The position numbers and the translations under genes were made by a program. From Lihuaxuella thermophila (GTDB taxonomy: Bacteria > Bacillota > Bacilli > Thermoactinomycetales > Thermoactinomycetaceae), in the NCBI RefSeq assembly GCF_900110165.1, contig NZ_FOCQ01000019.1, forward strand, positions 1-64,000: a stretch of 64,000 nt of DNA, written 5' to 3'. Numbering within the stretch: position 1 is the stretch's first letter; each line of letters begins with the position of its first letter. The notes under the pieces were generated by a model, which saw only the letters and a program-made list of their open reading frames with translations, searched no databases and was not told where the DNA came from. Below, in pieces: positions 1 to 7,915 of the stretch.

Positions 1-75
1 GGTGGGGCAAATGATTGGGGTGAAGTCGTAACAAGGTATCCCTACCGGAAGGTGGGGATGGATCACCTCCTTTCT
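1..75 (+). rRNA. 16S ribosomal RNA, 3' end (partial)
   Basis: The first 75 bases are the 3' end of a small-subunit rRNA: the conserved GAAGTCGTAACAAGGTA stretch (decoding-site helix) followed by GGATCACCTCCTTTCT, whose CCTCC is the anti-Shine-Dalgarno sequence. The helix 45 loop region reads GGAAGGTGGGGATGGAT, a variant of the usual Firmicutes sequence. The gene runs in from the left edge. The 3' end is placed by analogy at the TTTCT. Unusually, no 23S gene follows; a terminator lies about 80 bases downstream. Confidence 0.97.
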
Positions 76-157
76 ACGGAGTATCTTCGGATACAACAAA
101 CGAATTCTCTTCTCAGGTCGTGATGCTACTCACTCTTTAGTTTTCAGGGAATGCGGA

Positions 158-188
158 AGATCTGGCTTTCACAGCCAGGTCTTTTTTT
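158..188 (+). terminator. Intrinsic terminator after the 16S gene
   Basis: AGATCTGGCT and AGCCAGGTCT pair (one G-U) around a 5-base loop and are followed by seven Ts. The hairpin is read in the rRNA direction and would end transcription before any 23S gene. The stretch 76-157 looks like a short remnant of a 16S-23S spacer; that is inference. Confidence 0.8.
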
Positions 189-225
189 ATTGCGTTTATG
201 GCAGTTTTTGTAAAAATCTAGTTCG

Positions 226-254
226 TTGACAAACCTGTATATACAGGTTAAAAT
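226..254 (+). promoter_or_regulatory. treP promoter with TreR operator filling the spacer
   Basis: TTGACA at 226-231 and TAAAAT at 249-254 are separated by exactly 17 bases. The perfect 18-base palindrome AACCTGTATATACAGGTT (232-249) occupies that spacer, so a bound repressor would directly block RNA polymerase. GntR-type TreR binds CTGTATATACAG-like palindromes in B. subtilis (established). The regulator gene is the third gene of this operon. Confidence 0.88.
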
Positions 255-300
255 GCAGGAGAAAATGAAAAGGCTTTCGTTTTTTATTTTTGCCTTTCAG

Positions 301-314
301 CCTGTATATACAGG
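301..314 (+). promoter_or_regulatory. Second TreR operator
   Basis: CCTGTATATACAGG is a perfect palindrome matching the core of the operator at 232-249. Its centre lies 67 bases (between six and seven helical turns) downstream, inside the 5' leader. Paired operators with this spacing suggest co-operative binding or a roadblock. Confidence 0.8.
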
Positions 315-393
315 TTTGCTCAAGCCATCATTCTTATGCAATTGTTTCCCATGTATCAAGAGAATAATAAAGAAACAGAGGAGTGAACTTACG

Positions 394-1971
394 ATGGGGA
401 AAATCTCGTTTGACTTCTTTCAGCGGATCGGCCGGTCCATGATGGCCGTTGTTCTGATTCTTCCGCTGGTATCCATCTTGATGGGGCTCGGCGGAGTTCT
501 TTTGAACCCGAGTGTGCATGAAGTGGTTCCCTTTCTCAGCGGACACGGATGGCAGGTGACCGGCGAACTCATGCAACGGGCGGGGCAGGCCGTTTTTAAT
601 AACCTCCCGGTTCTCTTTGCCGTTGCCATTGCCATTACGTGGACAGGCCGGGGCATGGCCGGTTTTTCCGCGTTGATTGCGTTTTTTATTATGCATACCG
701 TCATCGGGGCATTGATCGACATCACGGGAATCCGGCTGAACGAGCGGATGCTCGGAACCGAGCTGGGCATAGAAACCATGCAGACAGGTGTGTTTGGCGG
801 AATTTTGATCGGCTTTTTGACCGCTTATCTGTATAACAAGTTTCACAAAGTGGAGCTGCCCGATGTCATTTCGCTCTTCAGCGGGGAGCGCCTTGTGCCG
901 ATTGTCGCTTCCTTTGGTGCAATCATTGCCGCAGTTGCTCTGTTTTTCATCTGGCCGCAGATCAGCAAAGGCGTGCTGGCTCTCGGTGATTTTGTGGCTA
1001 AAAACACCAACCCTTTGATCGTCGGTTTGTATGGCGGCATCGAAAAACTGCTGATTCCGTTCGGACTGCATCATATCTACAATACACCCCTGTTGTTTAC
1101 GGAAATCGGCGGGACTTACGTGACGGTGGATGGCGCTCGCGTTGTCGGTGACCAGAATGTTTACATCGCCCAGGTGATTGACAAATTGAAAAATAGTGCT
1201 GTCTCCATTACAGGCGGCCAGTATATCGCAGGGAAATTTATTCCGGTGATGTTCGGGCTCCCGGCTGCGGCTCTCGCCATGTACCGCACCGCCAAAGCGA
1301 GCAAGAAAAAGGCCGCGAAGTCGCTCTTGATTGCTGCCGGGATCACTGCATTGCTCACCGGAATTACCGAACCTCTTGAGTTCACGTTTCTTTTTGTGGC
1401 CCCTGTGTTGTACGGGGTGCATGTCGTTTTGACCGCTCTTGCTTTTGGTCTCGTGAACGCTCTCGGATACCATGCCGGTTTTGCCGGAGGGTCCGGTTTG
1501 ATCGATTTTGTTCTCTTCAACGTATTGCCGAACCATTCAAACGCATGGATGGTCATCCTTGGTTTGGGTCTGGTCTTTTCCGTCATTTATTACTTTGTGT
1601 TTAAACTATTGATCGTAAAAATGGATCTGAAAACACCGGGACGCGAGGACGAAGATCAGGAAACAAAGCTGTATACCAAAGAAGAGTATCGCAGCAAAAA
1701 AGGCCTGGCTCCATCCGCAGAATCCAAAGAGAGCGAGCAGGACAGCCGGGCGGCCAAAATCCTGGCAGCACTCGGAGGCGCCGAAAACATCACAAAGTTG
1801 GATGCCTGTATCTCCAGATTGCGGGTAGGTGTCAAAGAGACCGGAAAAGTGGATGAGGCCGAATTGAAACGATTGGGTGCGTCCGGTGTCATCAAGCTGA
1901 ACGACGGGGTTCAAGCCGTATTCGGAACCAAATCTTCCGTCATCAAGGCAGAAATAGAGGAACTAATGTAG
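394..1971 (+). CDS. treP: PTS transporter, EIICB (trehalose, by context)
   Basis: Membrane permease and phosphoryl-transfer subunit that imports a sugar as its 6-phosphate. The 525-residue protein has an N-terminal glucose-superfamily EIIC domain (roughly 1-420, many hydrophobic segments) and a C-terminal EIIB domain (about 450-525) with the phosphorylated cysteine in KLDACISRL (Cys472). No EIIA domain is present, so it must borrow one. The start is ATG 394 behind AGAGGAG; the reading frame is open back to 226, but that part overlaps the promoter and operator. Trehalose specificity rests on the adjacent treA and TreR-type operators. The C-B order differs from the B-C order of B. subtilis TreP, so a maltose/glucose-like ancestry is possible. 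Confidence 0.85.
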   Translation: MGKISFDFFQRIGRSMMAVVLILPLVSILMGLGGVLLNPSVHEVVPFLSGHGWQVTGELMQRAGQAVFNNLPVLFAVAIAITWTGRGMAGFSALIAFFIMHTVIGALIDITGIRLNERMLGTELGIETMQTGVFGGILIGFLTAYLYNKFHKVELPDVISLFSGERLVPIVASFGAIIAAVALFFIWPQISKGVLALGDFVAKNTNPLIVGLYGGIEKLLIPFGLHHIYNTPLLFTEIGGTYVTVDGARVVGDQNVYIAQVIDKLKNSAVSITGGQYIAGKFIPVMFGLPAAALAMYRTAKASKKKAAKSLLIAAGITALLTGITEPLEFTFLFVAPVLYGVHVVLTALAFGLVNALGYHAGFAGGSGLIDFVLFNVLPNHSNAWMVILGLGLVFSVIYYFVFKLLIVKMDLKTPGREDEDQETKLYTKEEYRSKKGLAPSAESKESEQDSRAAKILAALGGAENITKLDACISRLRVGVKETGKVDEAELKRLGASGVIKLNDGVQAVFGTKSSVIKAEIEELM

Positions 1972-1986
1972 GATGGGGGAGAAACA

Positions 1987-3666
1987 TTGACGGATTGGTG
2001 GAGAAAAGCGGTTGTTTATCAAATCTATCCGAAAAGCTTTTATGATGCCACGGGGGATGGCGTGGGCGATCTCCGCGGAATCATTGAAAAGCTGGATTAC
2101 TTGAAGGAACTCGGGGTGGACGTCCTCTGGCTCACCCCGATCTATCGTTCCCCGCAGCGAGATCACGGCTACGATATCAGCGATTACTTTTCCATCCATG
2201 AACCGTATGGGACGATGCAAGATTTTGAGGAGCTGCTTGCACAAGCCCATGCCCGCGGATTGAAAGTGATCCTGGATATGGTGGTCAACCATACATCAAC
2301 GGAGCATGAGTGGTTTCAACAAGCCCGTTCCTCCAAGGACAGCCCATACCGCGATTTCTATATCTGGAAAGATGGCAAAGAAGGCCGGGAGCCGAACAAC
2401 TGGCAATCCAAATTTGGCGGTTCCGCCTGGCAATATGATGAAAAAACAGGTCAATATTACCTGCATCTCTTTGATGTGACACAGGCCGACCTCAACTGGG
2501 AGAATGTCCGGGTCCGGCAAAAAGTGTACGAGATGATGCGCTGGTGGCTGGATAAAGGGGTGGATGGATTTCGGCTTGATGTGATCAACCTGATTTCCAA
2601 AGATCAGCGATTTCCTGATGACGACCCGTCCGTGCCGCCGGGAGACGGGCGGAGATTTTACACGGACGGGCCACGGATTCATGAATTTCTACGGGAAATG
2701 AACGAAGAGGTGTTTTCCCGATACGACATCATGACCGTGGGGGAGATGTCCTCGACCACCATTCCCCAGTGCGTGCGGTATACGAATCCCGACAGCCGGG
2801 AATTGAATATGGTGTTTAATTTCCATCATTTAAAGGTCGATTATCCGAACGGTGAAAAGTGGGCAGTCGGGGAATTTGATTTTCTCGCCTTAAAAAAAAT
2901 TCTGGCCTCCTGGCAGACGGGGATGAACAAAGGCGGAGGCTGGAATGCCCTGTTTTGGTGCAACCATGACCAGCCCAGAGTCGTCTCCCGCTACGGTGAT
3001 GACGGGACCTATCACAGGGAATCGGCCAAAATGCTCGCCACGGCCATTCACATGATGCAGGGAACGCCTTTTATCTATCAGGGTGAGGAAATCGGAATGA
3101 CCAACCCCGACTTTACATCGATCGACGATTACCGCGATGTGGAAACGCTCAATATGTACCGAATCCTCGGAGAGCGCGGCTTAAGCGAACAGGAAAGAAT
3201 GAACATCATCCGCCAGAAATCGCGGGATAATTCCCGAACGCCGATGCAGTGGGATGATTCCCCAAACGGCGGGTTTACCACGGGTAAGCCATGGATTGAC
3301 CCGGCCCCCAACTTTAAGGACATCAATGTCAGGAAAGCCCTTGCCGATCCTCAATCAATCTTTTATCATTACAAGGAATTGGTTCGTCTGCGCAAAACAC
3401 ATGAGATCATCACAACGGGAAATTTTGAGCTGCTGGCGGAAGATCATCCGGATGTATTCGCCTATCTTCGCAGCAGTGACCGGGAGAAACTGCTGGTCGT
3501 GAACAACTTCCGCCGCCATGAAACGTCATTTATCCTGCCTGACACGGTAGAGACGGACGGTTGGCATACCGAGGTATTGATTTCCAACTACGAGGATGCG
3601 CCCAAGAACTTGACCCGGCTGAAGTTGAGACCCTACGAATCGATTGTGTACCGCCTGACGAAATAG
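1987..3666 (+). CDS. treA: Alpha,alpha-phosphotrehalase
   Basis: Cytoplasmic GH13 enzyme hydrolysing trehalose 6-phosphate to glucose and glucose 6-phosphate. The 559 residues align by eye over their whole length with B. subtilis TreA. The (beta/alpha)8 motifs are present: VVNHT (99-103), GFRLDV with nucleophile Asp198, VGEMSS with acid/base Glu253, and NHDQPR with Asp328. The shared end ...LRPYESIVYRLTK is also typical. Start is TTG 1987 behind GGGGGAG, 15 bases after treP, so the two are co-transcribed. GH13 oligo-1,6-glucosidases are close relatives, but the match to TreA is far better. Confidence 0.95.
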   Translation: MTDWWRKAVVYQIYPKSFYDATGDGVGDLRGIIEKLDYLKELGVDVLWLTPIYRSPQRDHGYDISDYFSIHEPYGTMQDFEELLAQAHARGLKVILDMVVNHTSTEHEWFQQARSSKDSPYRDFYIWKDGKEGREPNNWQSKFGGSAWQYDEKTGQYYLHLFDVTQADLNWENVRVRQKVYEMMRWWLDKGVDGFRLDVINLISKDQRFPDDDPSVPPGDGRRFYTDGPRIHEFLREMNEEVFSRYDIMTVGEMSSTTIPQCVRYTNPDSRELNMVFNFHHLKVDYPNGEKWAVGEFDFLALKKILASWQTGMNKGGGWNALFWCNHDQPRVVSRYGDDGTYHRESAKMLATAIHMMQGTPFIYQGEEIGMTNPDFTSIDDYRDVETLNMYRILGERGLSEQERMNIIRQKSRDNSRTPMQWDDSPNGGFTTGKPWIDPAPNFKDINVRKALADPQSIFYHYKELVRLRKTHEIITTGNFELLAEDHPDVFAYLRSSDREKLLVVNNFRRHETSFILPDTVETDGWHTEVLISNYEDAPKNLTRLKLRPYESIVYRLTK

Positions 3667-3700
3667 GAAGAATCCCGTTTCATCCGGAGAGGAGACGATC

Positions 3701-4411
3701 ATGGATAACATCTATCTGACGATCTATCATGATCTTGTAAAACAAATTGAGGAGGGCCGGCTTTTGCCCGAGACCAAGCTCCCGTCGGAAAATGAACTGG
3801 CAAAAATATACGGAACTTCGCGGGAGACGGTTCGCAAGGCCCTCCATCTCCTCTCTCAAAACGGCTATATTCATAAGATTAAGGGAAAAGGCTCTTTTGT
3901 TCTCCATGTGCATAAACTTGATTTTCCCGTTTCCGGTTTGGTCAGTTTCAAAGAACTGGCAAGGAAAATGGATAAAGAATCCAAAACCCATGTCCTCTCG
4001 CTTGACTTGACGGACCCGGAACCTTATGTAGCCAGGCAACTGAACACTTCAACCTCGGAACCCATCTGGAAAGTGGTCCGCGTGCGCGAAATCGGCGGAG
4101 AAAAAATCATTCTCGATAAAGATCATTTCCTCAAGCATGCGATCCCCCCGTTAACCAGGGAAATCTGTGAGGATTCCATCTACGAATATTTGGAACCGCG
4201 CCTGGAAAACAAGATCAGCTTTGCGAAAAAAGTGATCACCGTTGAAGAACCTTCGGCAGAGGACCGCCGTTACCTTGACTGGCGGGATTTTCCCATGATC
4301 GTGGTGGTGCGCAACTACGTCTATTTGGATGACAACACCTTGTTCCAATATACCGAATCACGCCATCGACCGGACAAATTCCGCTTCGTCGACTTTGCCC
4401 GCCGGCATTAG
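3701..4411 (+). CDS. treR: GntR family trehalose operon repressor
   Basis: Transcription factor of 236 residues: an N-terminal GntR winged helix (about 1-68, with ETKLPSENELAKIYGTSRET) and a C-terminal UTRA effector domain (about 90-232). In B. subtilis TreR is released from DNA by trehalose 6-phosphate (family knowledge). It begins 34 bases after treA behind GGAGAGGAG and is the last gene of the operon, so it probably represses its own synthesis through the operators at 232-249 and 301-314. Confidence 0.92.
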   Translation: MDNIYLTIYHDLVKQIEEGRLLPETKLPSENELAKIYGTSRETVRKALHLLSQNGYIHKIKGKGSFVLHVHKLDFPVSGLVSFKELARKMDKESKTHVLSLDLTDPEPYVARQLNTSTSEPIWKVVRVREIGGEKIILDKDHFLKHAIPPLTREICEDSIYEYLEPRLENKISFAKKVITVEEPSAEDRRYLDWRDFPMIVVVRNYVYLDDNTLFQYTESRHRPDKFRFVDFARRH

Positions 4412-4503
4412 CATGTGTTCAGGATGAAGTCAACTTAAAATCCCAGGGAGTCGTTCGTTCATAGTTGATGATTGATCCCGGGAACCATGCTGCTTTTCAT
4501 CCC

Positions 4504-5130
4504 CTAGGAAAACAGCGAGCATCTGAAGCCGGGATCATTTGCCGGATGAGCAGGGCAGGGCGGAAGGACGGGTTTGGCCGGGTGGGGCAGGATGTTGAGC
4601 ATGCCGAAGCCGGACTCCCGGGCGAGCTCTTTGCATTGATCGGCTGTCTCCTTTTCCATAATCGTCAGGGTGAATAGATGATAGGAAGGGACCAGCTCGC
4701 ATAACACATATCCCAATTTGTCCAGGTACACGGCGGCCACCTCGATAAACAGCTCTTTCAAGGCTGTGGACGGATGTTTTTCCTGCTCCCAGGCATATTC
4801 GGCAGACCAGCGCCCCTCTTTGATCACCCATGCCCGGCGTTTGGCGCGGATCGGGTGACGCGGTTCTTTCGGTGTGGGCAGATCATCACAGATATCGAAA
4901 TCGGAAAATTCGAAGATCAGGTTGCGGTCATGCAAACCGTTGATCAAGGCAAGCCAGGGAAGATGGTTGGTCGGCCGGCGAAATTCCTTCCAGTCGCTCC
5001 GCTTTTGTTTGTAATATTGCAAATAGACGCGGGGATTTTGTATGCTAAACCGGACTTCCTCCACCAAGCTGGGGTCTTCAGGCAACAGACAACGGGTGAG
5101 CTCAATTAATTTTTCAGGATTGTACCTCAT
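4504..5130 (-). CDS. Hypothetical protein (possibly DUF6630-like)
   Basis: A 208-residue soluble protein with no signal peptide or membrane segment. It is rich in charged and aromatic residues; a central WLALINGLHDRNLIFEFSD stretch followed by an acidic segment is reminiscent of DUF6630 proteins, but I cannot confirm this. It lies tail-to-tail with treR and head-to-head with a VOC gene. The function is unknown. Confidence 0.6.
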   Translation of the reverse strand: MRYNPEKLIELTRCLLPEDPSLVEEVRFSIQNPRVYLQYYKQKRSDWKEFRRPTNHLPWLALINGLHDRNLIFEFSDFDICDDLPTPKEPRHPIRAKRRAWVIKEGRWSAEYAWEQEKHPSTALKELFIEVAAVYLDKLGYVLCELVPSYHLFTLTIMEKETADQCKELARESGFGMLNILPHPAKPVLPPCPAHPANDPGFRCSLFS

Positions 5131-5191
5131 AAAAATCCCTCCGTCGGTCTGAATGGCGTCGGTCTATTTCCTGCTGTTCACCTCAAATTCA

Positions 5192-5205
5192 CGAACAAAT
5201 GTTCT
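5192..5205 (+). promoter_or_regulatory. LexA (DinR) box-like site
   Basis: CGAACAAATGTTCT matches 13 of 14 positions of the Gram-positive SOS box CGAACRNRYGTTYC. It sits in the gap between the divergent gene at 4504-5130 and the VOC gene at 5299, where a promoter is expected. Confidence 0.4.
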
Positions 5206-5298
5206 ATTATTGATTATATGGAAAGTGCGAACGGAGAGCAAGCTGTATTTTTGCTTGAACTCGGAAATATAGATGACGAGCGGATCGGAGGAGGAGAG

Positions 5299-5712
5299 AT
5301 GATTCAAGTCAGCTTTTCCCATCTTGACTACAATGTGGCCGACTTGCAGAAAGCGATGTCGTTCTACGATCCGGTGATGGAGGTACTCGGCTTCGTCAAG
5401 GAAGCCCATCAACCCGCCTGGTGTCTGTACAATAACCAGCGATTTAAGCTCTGTTTGGTGGAGTGTGAAGATGCTTTTAAAGGTGCCGGATTTCACAGAA
5501 AGAGGCCGGGGCTGAATCATCTGGCTTTTCATGTGGAAAAGAAAGGGGACGTGGATCAGCTGCATCATTTCCTGTTGCAAAGGAAAATCCCCATTCTCTA
5601 TGGCGGACCGGGACAATTTCATGATGAAATCGAATATTACGCTATCTTTTTTGAAGACCCGTTTCGCTTAAAGTTGGAAGTGGTGTACAGCCCACGGTAT
5701 TTTTCCATTTAA
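5299..5712 (+). CDS. VOC (glyoxalase/dioxygenase superfamily) protein
   Basis: The 137-residue protein shows a vicinal-oxygen-chelate fold. It starts with FSHLDYNVADLQKAMSFYD (beta-alpha with a metal-site His) and has a second metal half-site at GLNHLAFHV; a conserved Glu lies in RLKLEVVY near the end. Such proteins bind a divalent metal and act as lyases, dioxygenases or resistance proteins; the substrate cannot be told. ATG 5299 follows GGAGGAGAG; the frame is open upstream to 5218 but without a ribosome site. The site at 5192-5205 may control it. Confidence 0.8.
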   Translation: MIQVSFSHLDYNVADLQKAMSFYDPVMEVLGFVKEAHQPAWCLYNNQRFKLCLVECEDAFKGAGFHRKRPGLNHLAFHVEKKGDVDQLHHFLLQRKIPILYGGPGQFHDEIEYYAIFFEDPFRLKLEVVYSPRYFSI

Positions 5713-5915
5713 ACCTGATCCATACTGTCAAGTCCGGGTGCTTCCCGTCCATCATGGCTAAAATCGTGCGAAGTGTGATCGATTCCATGGGTCACAGAAT
5801 GGCAAAAAATGAGCTATCAGACATAGAGAAAACCATATCGGAAATCGTGGCTACGTTCGATTATGCTACAAGGAAAATACCTGATCAGGAGAGGATTAAG
5901 TAAGCATTTCTCAAT

Positions 5916-6131
5916 TTAAGCGATTGGATGAAAAAATTGCGGCTGCAAAAAAGATCCATTTTCAATTAACAAGTTTAAATTTATTTCAGTGTATGCAGAA
6001 GGGATCTGATAATAGCCTTGTTTATTTCTTTCAACGATATAGCATAAAACATAAACGAAGGCTGTTAAGATGGCCAAGTAAATGGCTTCGCCTTGAATAA
6101 TGTCAAACAAAGTGCTTTTATTTTTTCGCAT
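5916..6131 (-). CDS. Small single-pass membrane protein
   Basis: The 71-residue product has one clear hydrophobic segment (AIYLAILTAFVYVLCYIVE, about residues 16-34) after a basic N-terminus. ATG 6131 follows GAGGTGA at good spacing, which supports translation. I recognise no family. The gene stands alone, convergent with nothing obvious, upstream of a terminator that belongs to the MerR gene. Confidence 0.55.
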   Translation of the reverse strand: MRKNKSTLFDIIQGEAIYLAILTAFVYVLCYIVERNKQGYYQIPSAYTEINLNLLIENGSFLQPQFFHPIA

Positions 6132-6298
6132 ATATTCACCTCAATCCTTTTCTATGGTTGTATTATTTAAAACCATCCTATTACGCGCAGAGGGAGCAGT
6201 CCGTCGATTTCGGGGCCATCAATCCGGTAAATGGATGATTAACTTAATAAGCTGTCATGTAACTCAAGTCATTCGTGTTGTGAGCATTCCCATAAGAA

Positions 6299-6327
6299 AA
6301 CCTCCCTGAATGAATCAGAGGAGGTTC
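6299..6327 (-). terminator. Terminator of the MerR gene
   Basis: Read on the minus strand, AACCTCC and GGAGGTT arms (with TGA/TCA extension) form a hairpin followed by TTTTC. It lies just downstream of the MerR stop codon. Confidence 0.6.
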
Positions 6328-6365
6328 ATTGTTTAAATCAAAAATCGATTTTGACTTTGAGGTTT

Positions 6366-7106
6366 TTAAAACCATTTTAACCCTAGATGTTTTATCGCTT
6401 CACCAACATATCGGAAACACTCTTGATCACCGCAAGTTTGCACTGCAACATCTGGACTTTCTTGATATTGCTTTTGGAGAGATTGGAATATTCCTTGATC
6501 CCCACCTGTGAACATTTGGACTAACTCATGCCAACGTTTCGCTAGAGCTAGAACAGTTGGGTCAGTGGGAGGAGTCCCTTTTGCCATCTCTGCGCGTACT
6601 TTGGCAATCAGCTCAGGCCATTCATTCTCAGCCGAATGAATCGTTTCTTCTCCCAACATTTCTCTTCTTTTTTTCAGATATTCCATCTGTTCTTCGTTAA
6701 AGTACTTTTCTGTCATCTTCATCGCTCCTAATAAATGAATGAGTTGCTCTACACTCAGCTCTTGTCGACTCGTAAGGACACGCTCTAAATTCGCCAGTTG
6801 TCGATAAAGCTCATGTTGCTCCTGAATTTGCGCTTCTACTCTCTCTCGATGCATGCGGACGAGCTTTAGAGGAATGAGCTGTCCACTTTCAAGGATTTGC
6901 TTGATCTCCTCTAATGGAAATCCAAGCTGCCGTAGCGATAAAATTTGTTGTAACCGGAGAAGATCTTGATAAGTGTAAAGACGATGTCCTGTTTCGGTAT
7001 GTTCAGTAGGCTTCAACAGCCCCAACTGATCATAGTACCGCAACGTTCGTACCGTGATTCCAGTCTGTTTTGCTATCTCTCCCACTTTCCAAACTTGTTT
7101 CGCCAC
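6366..7106 (-). CDS. MerR family regulator with TipAS domain
   Basis: Drug- or stress-responsive activator of 246 residues. The N-terminal MerR helix-turn-helix begins WKVGEIAKQTGITVRTLRYY, then a coiled-coil dimer helix (about 80-125). The C-terminal part (about 130-246: TEKYFNEEQMEYL through WHELVQMFTGG) is a TipAS-type ligand domain, which in relatives such as TipA and Mta binds thiopeptides or other compounds. GTG 7106 follows AAGGAGG; an upstream in-frame extension has no ribosome site. The promoter just upstream has the 19-base spacer typical of MerR targets, implying autoregulation. Confidence 0.92.
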   Translation of the reverse strand: MAKQVWKVGEIAKQTGITVRTLRYYDQLGLLKPTEHTETGHRLYTYQDLLRLQQILSLRQLGFPLEEIKQILESGQLIPLKLVRMHRERVEAQIQEQHELYRQLANLERVLTSRQELSVEQLIHLLGAMKMTEKYFNEEQMEYLKKRREMLGEETIHSAENEWPELIAKVRAEMAKGTPPTDPTVLALAKRWHELVQMFTGGDQGIFQSLQKQYQESPDVAVQTCGDQECFRYVGEAIKHLGLKWF

Positions 7107-7138
7107 TTGGGTACCCTCCTTTTTGAGTGGCCAATTTG

Positions 7139-7169
7139 AATGTACAACATGACGTAACGTAAGGTTCAA
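7139..7169 (-). promoter_or_regulatory. MerR-type promoter (19-bp spacer) with operator
   Basis: On the minus strand TTGAAC and TACATT are separated by 19 bases. The spacer holds a partly palindromic CTTACGTTACGT-like motif resembling those of MerR/TipA-type operators. An over-long spacer that is untwisted by the activator is the hallmark of this family. Confidence 0.75.
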
Positions 7170-7362
7170 GAGAAAATTATAAAATTAGGCAGGAATCAAA
7201 AAACATAACCACTTAATATCGATACGCTCAAACCTTGCGATATCCCTGAGAATACCTGATTTGTCGAATAGTTGATATCTCATGCTTCTTTGATGTTCTC
7301 TTCCGGATTGTTCGGATAGACTCGCTCCAAAAAAAGGGCCTCGGTTATTAAAGAGGATGGCC

Positions 7363-7752
7363 ATGGAGATCGGTTATTTCAGCCCAAGAAAGAACTTCTC
7401 AAGCTTGGTGAAAAAGCTTTGGGGGGTTACCGATCCGAGTCATGCAATTCCCGGATTAGCCGAAGAAACAGCTGATTCGATCCGCAAGGAAATCGAACTT
7501 TATGCGAGGTTATACGATGAGCATGTCTGAAAAATTAACCAGACACCGTCTGCATCCCATTTCCATCCTTTATTTTATTGTTGCTGCTGTTAAAAAATCT
7601 TTATCATTTATTTGGGTATTTCCGTTGTTAGTTTTGTTTATACATCAAGAAATAGATAAGCAGATCCCTCCTAAATTTCGTTGAACCACCTTCCGCTTGA
7701 AGAGGCAACAAATATTTATCAGTACACGCTTAAAACAAAAGAATCGGTCTGA
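7363..7752 (+). pseudogene. Decayed ydbS-ydbT locus (bacterial PH-domain membrane proteins)
   Basis: Three pieces remain. 7363-7530 codes for 55 residues ending in a helix-rich tail (IPGLAEETADSIRKEIELY) like the C-terminus of a YdbS-type PH protein. Overlapping it, 7517-7684 starts like YdbT (RLHPISILYF, then a hydrophobic segment) but stops after about 55 residues. 7684-7752, in another frame, reads like a YdbT C-terminus (NHLPLEEATNIYQYTLK). Intact YdbT proteins are several hundred residues long, so an internal deletion and frame change have destroyed the gene. The assignment of the first piece is less certain than the other two. Confidence 0.55.
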
Positions 7753-7761
7753 AGATTACGA

Positions 7762-7789
7762 AAGGGTCACGGAAAATACCGTGACCCTT
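7762..7789 (-). terminator. Terminator of the uppP operon
   Basis: AAGGGTCACGG and CCGTGACCCTT form an 11-bp perfect stem with a short loop. On the minus strand it is followed by TTTCGT. It lies 127 bases beyond the uppP stop codon. Confidence 0.65.
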
Positions 7790-7915
7790 CATAAATAAAA
7801 ATAAGGTTTTTGGAAATGCGAGCGGCAATTCTCCCCATTTCAACGGGCAAGAGGAAAGCGAACGTACCACAGGCACTTCCGTTGGCCGTCGGACGAGGGG
7901 CGCCCCCTAAATGCT

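Noticed and set aside
226-393. 56-residue N-terminal extension of the PTS permease
   Set aside because: It would start inside the -35 element and run through both operators; ATG 394 has the ribosome site and matches the family start.
334-1536. 400-codon open frame on the minus strand
   Set aside because: Antisense shadow of the permease gene; low-complexity composition, no ribosome site.
5754-5903. 49-codon frame (MAKIVRSVIDSMGHRM...)
   Set aside because: No ribosome site and no recognised domain; too short to support as a gene.
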